From positions 1 through 20,058 of the IMG/VR virus record IMGVR_UViG_3300027773_000095: a DNA stretch of 20,058 nucleotides; one strand, given 5' to 3'. Source of the DNA: a virus. Positions within the stretch are counted from its first letter, which is position 1; every line of letters begins with the position of its first letter. Under the pieces are notes generated by a model that worked only from the letters and a program-made list of their open reading frames with translations, was not told the DNA's origin and did not search any database. Below, in pieces: positions 14,655 to 20,058 of the stretch. The position numbers and the translations under genes were made by a program.

Positions 14655-15632
14655 ATGCGAAAAGCCCTGATGAACCGCTCGCTATTCGACGAGCCGAAAA
14701 TTGTCAGTTCATTCGACGGTCAAGAAGCAATCGTTCTGCACTGTGGAGATGCCCTTGAGTTCCTGAAGGGGCTGCCGAATGGCTTGGTGTCTTTGGTACT
14801 GACCTCGCCGCCCTACAACCTGGGCAAAGCCTACGAACGGAAGCGCGCCTTGGAAATCTACCTGCAAGAGCAAGCCAAAGTGATAACCGAACTGGTGCGC
14901 GTGGTGACGGACGACGGGAGCATCTGTTGGGAAGTCGGCAACTATGTTGAGGATGGCGAGGTCGTCCCGCTGGACATCCTCTTCTACGAAATTTTCAAAA
15001 GGCACGGGCTTCAGCTTAGGAACCGGATCATCTGGCACTTCGGGCACGGCCTTCACGCCTCGCGGCGCTTTTCAGGGCGCTACGAGACAATCTTGTGGTT
15101 CACCAAGACCGATCAGTACGTCTTCAATCTGGACACCGTCAGGGTGCCTTCAAAGTACCCTGGAAAGACGCACTACAAAGGGCCAAACAGGGGCAAGCCA
15201 TCAGGCAACCCGCTGGGGAAGAACCCCTCCGACGTGTGGGAGGTCTTGCAACAGGATTGGGAGCATGGACTGTGGGACATTCCCAACGTGAAGGCGAACC
15301 ATCCCGAGAAAACGATTCACCCCTGCCAGTTTCCGGTTGAGCTTGTGGAACGGTGTGTCCTGGCGCTCACCGATGAGGGCGATTGGGTGATGGACCCGTA
15401 TGCCGGCGTCGGTTCAACGCTGATTGCGGGGCTGAAGCACCGGCGCAGGGTGATCGGCTGCGAGAAGGAAGCCGAGTACGTGACGGTCGCCAGGGACAGG
15501 CTCGAGCAGTTCTGTGCTGGCAAGCTGAAGATCCGGAAGCTGGGCACGCCTGTCTATCAACCTACGGGGCGGGAGAAGGTATCGCAGCGGCCACGTGATT
15601 GGGATGCGGGAAACGGCGACAGCGAGCAATGA
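14655..15632 (+). CDS. Type II DNA methyltransferase, TSPPY class (BstYI/BglII-type partner)
   Basis: A 325-residue methyltransferase with the permuted motif order: catalytic motif IV LTSPPYNLGKAY (49-60) first, then the SAM-binding motif I MDPYAGVGSTLIAGL (246-260). TSPPY is most common in N4-cytosine methyltransferases, although some N6-adenine enzymes share it. ATG codons at 14655 and 14670 are both possible, and neither has a strong Shine-Dalgarno. The stop overlaps the endonuclease start as ATGA. It would protect RGATCY or AGATCT sites from its partner, and inserted between TerS and TerL it would also mark the phage DNA. The specificity is inferred from the partner. Confidence 0.9.
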   Translation: MRKALMNRSLFDEPKIVSSFDGQEAIVLHCGDALEFLKGLPNGLVSLVLTSPPYNLGKAYERKRALEIYLQEQAKVITELVRVVTDDGSICWEVGNYVEDGEVVPLDILFYEIFKRHGLQLRNRIIWHFGHGLHASRRFSGRYETILWFTKTDQYVFNLDTVRVPSKYPGKTHYKGPNRGKPSGNPLGKNPSDVWEVLQQDWEHGLWDIPNVKANHPEKTIHPCQFPVELVERCVLALTDEGDWVMDPYAGVGSTLIAGLKHRRRVIGCEKEAEYVTVARDRLEQFCAGKLKIRKLGTPVYQPTGREKVSQRPRDWDAGNGDSEQ

Positions 15633-16198
15633 TCATCGCGGGGATTTATTCATTCAAGGGTGGGCGGGAGTATGTGGACGCCCACTATCCCGACCTGCGC
15701 AAGGAGATCGAGCAGGTGATTGCTTCCGTTTCTGCAAGGAAGCATCTGACGAAAAAAAGCAAAGAAAAAACCATGCGTGGGAGGATGCTCTACAACCCAC
15801 GCGCGCTCAACAAGGCCTTCAAGAAAGAGTTTGCACGCAGAGGCTGGAAAGCTGTGAAGATCCCCTGCGAATACCCCCAAGAGTTCTATGTCGGGGGCTA
15901 TGCCCCGCGTGCTACCAACAAGGGAGCATTCCGGGAGATGGACTTCGTCAAGGAAAAACTTGGTGTCGAAGTTCAGTTCGGCAAGTACGCCTTCATGGTC
16001 TACAACGTCTGCGCGAAGATGACGATTTTCAGGAACCAAGGGCACATTGAGGCAGGCGTCGAGATCGTGCCGATGAAGCAGTTCGCAGACCAGATGTCCA
16101 CCGGGGTTTCCTACTTTGAGCAGATCGTTTGGGACTTGGAGCACCGTGGCGTCGCGGACATAGATGTTCCGGCCCTGATCATCGGGATCGACGCCTAA
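15629..16198 (+). CDS. Type II restriction endonuclease, BstYI/BglII-like
   Basis: A 189-residue endonuclease starting at the ATG at 15629 that overlaps the methyltransferase stop. The sequence closely parallels BstYI as I remember it: an N-terminal YS..G.EY motif, TKKSKEKT (41-48), then ILY-P-ALN-AFK-like GRMLYNPRALNKAFKKE, MDFVKEKLGVEVQFGKYAF and GVEIVPMK followed by MSTGVSYFEQ. The catalytic residues of this family are Asp, Glu and Gln (BglII Asp84, Glu93, Gln95). Here they align as Asp105, Glu114 and Gln116 with the same spacing, so the enzyme looks intact. Expected recognition is RGATCY or AGATCT. Codon use is more AT-rich than the phage genes, consistent with recent acquisition. It ends tail-to-tail with TerS, the two stops overlapping by three bases. 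Confidence 0.9.
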   Translation: MIIAGIYSFKGGREYVDAHYPDLRKEIEQVIASVSARKHLTKKSKEKTMRGRMLYNPRALNKAFKKEFARRGWKAVKIPCEYPQEFYVGGYAPRATNKGAFREMDFVKEKLGVEVQFGKYAFMVYNVCAKMTIFRNQGHIEAGVEIVPMKQFADQMSTGVSYFEQIVWDLEHRGVADIDVPALIIGIDA

Positions 16199-16740
16199 CC
16201 TATTCGCGCCGAAGAGGCGAGTGCAGTTGTAAGTGAGCTTGGGTGTTCGTGAGAATCAGGATTTGCCTCAGCGGTTCCATTGGCAAACTCATTGGCCAAA
16301 GCGGTCAGGGCCTCGCGTATCGCTTTATCGAGCCGCGTTTTTACAACCGTGCGATTCTCGCCTTCGAGATGCGGCGCGAGCCGCGCGGGCAGCGTGAGCA
16401 GCCGCTGGCGCAGCACAGTGAAGATCGCGCCCACTTCCTGCTCATACACCGAAGCCGGGATCAGCTCACCGCGCCGCGCGCCGAGTTCCAGTTCCTCCCG
16501 GTCCGCTTGAGCCTTGACCAGCCGCTGCCGCTCCTGGCGCAGCGACGCGCCGATGGCGTCCTGCGGGATCTCCCGGCGCTCCAGAGCCTTTTGCAAGTAG
16601 CGGACGTACCACATCAGGCAGAGGCCGACGTCGTACTTCCCCTTCTCCGGACGTGGCATCCCTTCGGCGACCAGCTGCTGCACGCGGCGCACGCCGATGT
16701 TGAGCGCGCGCGCAACCTTTTCGACTCCCACCAGCGCCAT
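16195..16740 (-). CDS. Terminase small subunit (lambda Nu1-like)
   Basis: The 181-residue product equals lambda Nu1 in length. An N-terminal winged-helix segment VEKVARALNIGVRRVQQLVAEGMPRPEKGKYDV (about 6-38) is the DNA-binding domain that recognises the packaging site. A long charged helical part (70-150) serves oligomerisation and contact with the large subunit. GAGG lies five bases before the ATG, and the upstream ParB-like gene ends 6 bases away. The large subunit gene, normally adjacent, is displaced by the restriction-modification insert. Confidence 0.87.
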   Translation of the reverse strand: MALVGVEKVARALNIGVRRVQQLVAEGMPRPEKGKYDVGLCLMWYVRYLQKALERREIPQDAIGASLRQERQRLVKAQADREELELGARRGELIPASVYEQEVGAIFTVLRQRLLTLPARLAPHLEGENRTVVKTRLDKAIREALTALANEFANGTAEANPDSHEHPSSLTTALASSARIG

Positions 16741-16746
16741 GCTGCC

Positions 16747-17298
16747 TCACCCCTGCGGCACCCAGGATTTCCCGAAGTCGGCGCGCTCGCGGCCCACCTG
16801 CTCCGGCATCCCGGCGCGATCTTCCAGCCGCTCGACTTCTTCGTCTTCCATGCCCAGCCGCTGCATGATCTCGGCCTTCTCGACGCCCTCAGCGACCATC
16901 GTGCGGACGATCTCGGCCATCGGCAGAACGGCGTGCGTGCCGCGCGCGCGGTTGTGGCGAATCGTGCTCATCATGCGGTGCACCGGGTCGAGCGCCACCT
17001 TGACCACAGGCACCATGCCGCCATAGAGCTGCATGAGGCGAAGATCGCCGCTGACCAGGTAGCGGTGAAAGCCGTCCACGATGGTGTAGTCGGGCAGCAC
17101 GACGATGGGCTGCGTGAAGCCGTCTTCGAGGATGCTCGTGATCAGCAACTCCAGTTCCGGCGGGGCGACGCGGTTCGGGTTGTAGTGATTCGGCTTCAGC
17201 AGGTCACGATGTACCCACTCGACGCGGCTCACCGGCTCGCGGGCCAGATCGCGCGGCGCGCCCGCCACGACCCGCTCGCTTTTCGCATTCTCCATCAT
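16747..17298 (-). CDS. ParB/sulfiredoxin-fold protein, IbrB-like
   Basis: From the ATG at 17298 the protein has 183 residues. A ParB N-terminal-type domain spans about 28-110: LLKPNHYNPNRV, a helix with LITSILEDGFTQPIVVLPDYTIVDGFHRYLVS and then the strand PVVKVAL. The nucleotide-binding motif is DGFHR (75-79), in place of the GHxR of classical ParB. C-terminal helices carry a possible helix-turn-helix (IVRTMVAEGVEKAEIMQRLGMEDEEV). Next to a PAPS-reductase-fold gene this recalls the IbrA/IbrB pair of E. coli, regulators of prophage genes. A TTG at 17325 inside the upstream gene is an alternative start. Confidence 0.82.
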   Translation of the reverse strand: MMENAKSERVVAGAPRDLAREPVSRVEWVHRDLLKPNHYNPNRVAPPELELLITSILEDGFTQPIVVLPDYTIVDGFHRYLVSGDLRLMQLYGGMVPVVKVALDPVHRMMSTIRHNRARGTHAVLPMAEIVRTMVAEGVEKAEIMQRLGMEDEEVERLEDRAGMPEQVGRERADFGKSWVPQG

Positions 17299-17302
17299 CG
17301 GC

Positions 17303-18487
17303 TCAATACCTCGTGCCCAGGTCAAGCTCGGTTACGTCGGCGATGCTGACGCCGGCCTTCTTCCTCGCCTGCGTCGCATGGCTGTTCATCGTGCGACTGC
17401 GGCGGCCCTTCAGGTCGCCGCGATTGACCACCATCGCCAGAAACTTCCAACTGAGGCCGGTGAGCAGATCGGGCTGCTCCTCAGGAACGGGCCTGCTGGT
17501 CTTAGTCTTGTGCTCGCGCAGGAGCATCACCAGGTTCTTGGCGATGGCCGCCTTCAGTTCCATTGGGTAGAGATCGAGCAGCCGGTACGTCCACTCGCGC
17601 CAGGTCAGGCCCGGCGGCTTCTCGATCTTTCCGTAGCCGTATAGCTCGGTGTTCGCGTAGCGGCCCGCCGTGGCCGCGCCGTGCACGCGCTTGATCATCT
17701 TGTGCCAGAGGTCGGGCCAGCACTGCGCGTAAATCCAGAGGCCCGAGAGCGGCTCCTCGCCGTAGGGCGGGCAGACGCGCTGGTCGCTCAGCGGCATCCC
17801 CGCTTTCTGCATCAGGTCGTAGGCGCGGTTGTAGTCCCAGCCGAAGCGCTTGGGCGCGACCCAGACGTCGAACGTCGTCCAGTCGTAGATCGGGCTGACC
17901 GGGTAGCTGTAACCTTCGCGCGGGTTGCCGATCCAGTTGTCGCGCAGCTTCATGGCCACGCTGCGATACCGGCGCAGCGACTCGTCGGCGCGGATGCCAC
18001 GAATGTCGGCCACGGTGCCATGCTCCTTGCCGTAGACCAAGTGCGCCAGCTCGGGGATACCCATGCCCCACTCGAAGCCGGGCAATTCGGTGATCGCGCC
18101 TTCCGGCATCGGGCGCACCCAGAGGTGTCTCTCCGCCGGGTTCCAGCAATGCCAGTAGGGCTGTTTGCGGCTGCAAGCGTTTCTGTGGCGCACGGGGATG
18201 CAGAGCCATTTCAGGCGCACATCCGGGCGCTGGGCCACGCGCGCTACGTACTCGATGGTCTCCGGGTGAATCGCTTCTTCGTCCCAGAAGTACACATCGA
18301 GCGGCGTGCGGCCAAGCTCGCGGGCGACCTGCAAAGCCAGGTTGAGGCAGACCGTCGAGTCCTTGCCGCCGCTGAAGCTGACCACGACGGTGTCGAACCG
18401 CTCGTAGCACTCGCGGATGCGGCGCAGCGCCGCCGCGTACACATCTTCCTCGACCAGCTGCTTCTTGTAGATTCGCGTCCTGGCCAC
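17303..18487 (-). CDS. PAPS-reductase-fold ATP pyrophosphatase, IbrA-like (DUF3440-type)
   Basis: I chose the GTG at 18487, with GAGG upstream, because the longer frame merely overlaps the cupin gene. The product is 394 residues. The adenylation P-loop VVVSFSGGKDSTVCLNLALQ lies at 34-53. Downstream are DVYFWDEEAIHPETIEYV, a Cys/His-rich WLCIPVRHRNACSRKQPYWHCWNP, GIRADESLRR, SPIYDWTTFDVW and CPPYGEEP. These are the layout of PAPS-reductase-like proteins of the IbrA family rather than true assimilatory reductases. DndC and related DNA-sulfur enzymes share this fold. Substrate is unknown. It could adenylate a nucleotide, base or sulfur carrier. Confidence 0.85.
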   Translation of the reverse strand: MARTRIYKKQLVEEDVYAAALRRIRECYERFDTVVVSFSGGKDSTVCLNLALQVARELGRTPLDVYFWDEEAIHPETIEYVARVAQRPDVRLKWLCIPVRHRNACSRKQPYWHCWNPAERHLWVRPMPEGAITELPGFEWGMGIPELAHLVYGKEHGTVADIRGIRADESLRRYRSVAMKLRDNWIGNPREGYSYPVSPIYDWTTFDVWVAPKRFGWDYNRAYDLMQKAGMPLSDQRVCPPYGEEPLSGLWIYAQCWPDLWHKMIKRVHGAATAGRYANTELYGYGKIEKPPGLTWREWTYRLLDLYPMELKAAIAKNLVMLLREHKTKTSRPVPEEQPDLLTGLSWKFLAMVVNRGDLKGRRSRTMNSHATQARKKAGVSIADVTELDLGTRY

Positions 18488-18498
18488 GCCCGCCTCAG

Positions 18499-19200
18499 CT
18501 ACCTGGTTCGGATTTCTTCGATCTCCGACGCGCTTACACCGTTGACCATGGTGCGGTTGATCATCGGGTGCTTCTCGTCGGTCGGCCCGAAGTCGCTGTC
18601 CGGGTGATACGCCAGCACGCGCATGTCTTCGCCGTAGGGCGTGCGGAAGCTGTGCAGCCCGCCCGTATGAATGCAGAAGATCATGCCGGGCACCAGGGCA
18701 ATCTCGCCGTCCGGCGTAATGCACTGGCCGCGCCCGGAAAGGATCATCCCGATGCGGTCGCTCGGATGTGTGTGCTGCGTCTGGTCAATTCCGGCAGGAA
18801 AGTAGAGCAGGTTCAGGCACGGGTCGCCCAGGCGCACGGGCGGGATCAGCAGGCTGTCCGTGCACCCGTCAACGTACTTCAGCCGCCCCGTGTGCTCGGC
18901 AGGCCCGCCGATGTGGAAGAACCCCTGCCAGTTCTCGCGCGTCACGACAATGCCCTTCCCATTGCCCAGCAGCCGGAAAGCGCCGGGCACGCTGAAGTAC
19001 ATGCCGGGATGCAGGTGGAAGACGCGGCCATCCTTGAGCAGAATCGGCTGGCCTTCATGCACGTAGCCGAAGTGCGTGCCGGCGTCGTCCTCGACCACCA
19101 GCGCCTGGTCGGGCACAAAGGCGCTCAAATAGCTGGGAAACTCTCGGTCCAGGTCAGCGATCTTGCCGTGCTGCCAGCTGAAGTGGCTAAAACTTCTCAT
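18499..19200 (-). CDS. Cupin-domain protein
   Basis: A 233-residue bicupin-like protein. The second half holds the cupin core: HTHPSDRIGMILSGRG (143-158) supplying His143 and His145, and PGMIFCIHTGGLHSF (171-185) supplying His183. The first half (YVHEGQPILLKDGRVFHLHPGMYFSVPG) looks like a degenerate cupin. The usual motif-1 glutamate is replaced by Arg149 in my alignment, so the metal site is altered or uses another residue. The ATG overlaps the end of the upstream ParB gene by 14 bases with a GGAGG before it, and the IbrA-like gene starts 11 bases after its stop. Sugar-nucleotide, small-ligand or oxygenase roles are all possible. Confidence 0.82.
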   Translation of the reverse strand: MRSFSHFSWQHGKIADLDREFPSYLSAFVPDQALVVEDDAGTHFGYVHEGQPILLKDGRVFHLHPGMYFSVPGAFRLLGNGKGIVVTRENWQGFFHIGGPAEHTGRLKYVDGCTDSLLIPPVRLGDPCLNLLYFPAGIDQTQHTHPSDRIGMILSGRGQCITPDGEIALVPGMIFCIHTGGLHSFRTPYGEDMRVLAYHPDSDFGPTDEKHPMINRTMVNGVSASEIEEIRTR

Positions 19201-19873
19201 CGTGTTCCTCCAGGTAGAGTTCGCAGATGTGGAACAGCGCGTCGCCGCGCCGCTCCAATCGTTCCCGCTGCTTCGCCAGTTGTATGGCCGCGTTCACCAC
19301 GTTGCGCTGCTCGAACGACAGCACCTCGCTGAACGTCACCAGCGGATTCCCATCGTCCTGGCCGCCGTCGCCGGGCGTGCCGACAACCTGGACGGCTTCA
19401 AGGGATTCGTCGTCCTCGCCGGCCTCAGCGCCCGCGATCCTCTCCAGCGCCGACTCGTCCAGATCGTCCGCGATGCGCTTAAGGTCGTCCTCGGTGAAGC
19501 CGGCCTGCCCGACGAGCTGCACGTCCAGGCCGCGCAATTCCTCGATCTCCTGAGCCAGCAGGCCAATGTCCCAATCGCTGTCGCGGTTCGTGCGGTTGTC
19601 GGCCAGCCGCAGCGCCTTCACTTTCTCCGGCGCAAGATTCCCCGCGACCACCACAGGCACCTGCTTCGCTTCGAGCAGCTTCGCCGCCTCCAGCCGTCCG
19701 TGGCCGATGATGATCACGAACTCCTTGTCCACCACGATGGGCTGCTGCCAGCCGAATGCAGCGATGGAGTCCGCGATCTTGCGGATCGAGTCCTCGCTGC
19801 GACTGCGCGGGTTGCGCCAGTAGGGCTTCAGCTTCTCGATTCCGGCCCACTGCACCTTCACCGGACACCCCAT
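19187..19873 (-). CDS. ParB-like nuclease/CTPase-domain protein
   Basis: From the ATG at 19873 the protein has 228 residues. A TTG at 19906 would add 11. The ParB N-terminal domain covers about 5-100: LKPYWRNPRSRSEDSIRKIADSIAAFGWQQPIVV, then IIGHGRLEAAKLL with the classical GHxR motif (57-60), then ALRLADNRTNRDSDW. An acidic linker and a C-terminal basic/helical part follow. ParB-domain proteins of this type are common just upstream of phage terminases, often fused to DNA methyltransferases. Here no methyltransferase is fused. It heads the operon leading into the cupin, IbrA-like, IbrB-like and TerS genes. Confidence 0.87.
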   Translation of the reverse strand: MGCPVKVQWAGIEKLKPYWRNPRSRSEDSIRKIADSIAAFGWQQPIVVDKEFVIIIGHGRLEAAKLLEAKQVPVVVAGNLAPEKVKALRLADNRTNRDSDWDIGLLAQEIEELRGLDVQLVGQAGFTEDDLKRIADDLDESALERIAGAEAGEDDESLEAVQVVGTPGDGGQDDGNPLVTFSEVLSFEQRNVVNAAIQLAKQRERLERRGDALFHICELYLEEHDEKF

Positions 19874-19933
19874 TTCGCTTTCTGGCGGGGTCTCCGCGCA
19901 GGCCAAAAGTGCACGAAAGCCGCATCAAGACTA

Positions 19934-20058
19934 GAGCCTATTTCAAAACTTGGAACAGCGATTTGAAACGATGATAGTTAGTTTTCCACAAATGCGCGAT
20001 AACACCACTCAGCAGCGCCAGGGGAGGCCCGATGGCGCGATACGGTCGTCTGTTGACC
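19934..20058 (+). mobile_element. Probable left end of an insertion sequence (IS5-like), truncated by window edge
   Basis: A sequence beginning GAGCCTATTTCAAAAC at 19934 follows CTA and resembles terminal repeats of IS5-family elements. A TTTCAAA (19941-19947) and TTTGAAA (19962-19968) inverted pair lies inside. A strongly Shine-Dalgarno-led plus-strand frame starts about 98 bases in. The region is not phage-like and the strand changes. The right end and target duplication are outside the window, so this is a reasoned guess. Confidence 0.4.
20032..20058 (+). CDS. Start of a plus-strand gene, possibly transposase (truncated)
   Basis: GGGGAGG at 20021-20027 lies five bases before an ATG at 20032, giving MARYGRLLT before the window ends. 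IS5-family transposases often begin with a short basic stretch followed by LTDEQW, which would fit. Only nine residues are visible, so the call rests on the ribosome binding site and the terminal-repeat-like sequence upstream. Confidence 0.4.

Noticed and set aside
16243-17349. Plus-strand frame of 368 codons opposite TerS and the IbrB-like gene
   Set aside because: Crosses two well-supported minus-strand genes and has biased His/Arg/Leu composition.
17681-18607. Plus-strand frame of 308 codons opposite the IbrA-like gene
   Set aside because: Shadow of the SGGKDST protein, with no independent motif.
18488-18724. N-terminal extension of the IbrA-like frame
   Set aside because: It overlaps the cupin 3' end, is Arg/His-rich, and a coupled GTG with GAGG lies at 18487.
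1-20058. CRISPR arrays, tRNA genes, integrase or att sites
   Set aside because: No regularly spaced repeats, cloverleaf-like segments or recombinase motifs were seen anywhere in the window.

Overview
This window is the packaging, head and tail module of a lambda-like tailed phage or prophage (siphovirus type), read almost entirely on the minus strand. From right to left the order is TerS - TerL - gpW - portal - S49 protease - scaffold - gpD - major capsid - small FI-position protein - gpFII-like - gpU-like - major tail tube - G/GT tail chaperones - tape measure, the canonical lambda order. Several lengths nearly match lambda: TerS 181 aa, portal 534, capsid 340, tape measure 862. The DNA is GC-rich and Shine-Dalgarno sequences are strong, which fits a high-GC, probably Gram-negative host. 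I cannot name the phylum. A probable insertion sequence end at the right edge favours a chromosomal prophage.

Two cargo modules interrupt the packaging genes. (1) Between TerL and gpW lies a three-gene metal cassette (11039-12460, minus strand): a CsoR-family regulator with the Cys-His-Cys metal-site pattern, a MerT-MerP fusion and a CopZ-like cysteine-rich metallochaperone. It has its own G/C-tract palindrome over the regulator start. A decayed partial copy of the gpW 5' region lies at its downstream edge. (2) Between TerS and TerL lies a two-gene type II restriction-modification system (14655-16198, plus strand): a TSPPY-type methyltransferase and a BstYI/BglII-like endonuclease. These are the only convincing plus-strand genes apart from the truncated one at the right edge.

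Upstream of TerS, a tightly coupled minus-strand operon encodes a ParB-fold protein, a cupin, an IbrA-like PAPS-reductase-fold protein (SGGKDST) and a second ParB-fold protein (IbrB-like, DGFHR). It runs directly into TerS. This four-gene set is the least explained part of the window and the best candidate for an undescribed system, for instance phage DNA modification or regulation.

Translation signals of note are a classical U-UUU-UUA -1 frameshift heptamer in the tail chaperone gene, which joins G to a 115-residue T extension, and a strong intrinsic terminator between the tail tube gene and the chaperone gene. The major tail tube gene is split by what looks like a single-base deletion, so either the prophage is damaged or the assembly has an error. 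No tRNA, rRNA, CRISPR array, integrase, lysis cassette or mercuric reductase was seen.
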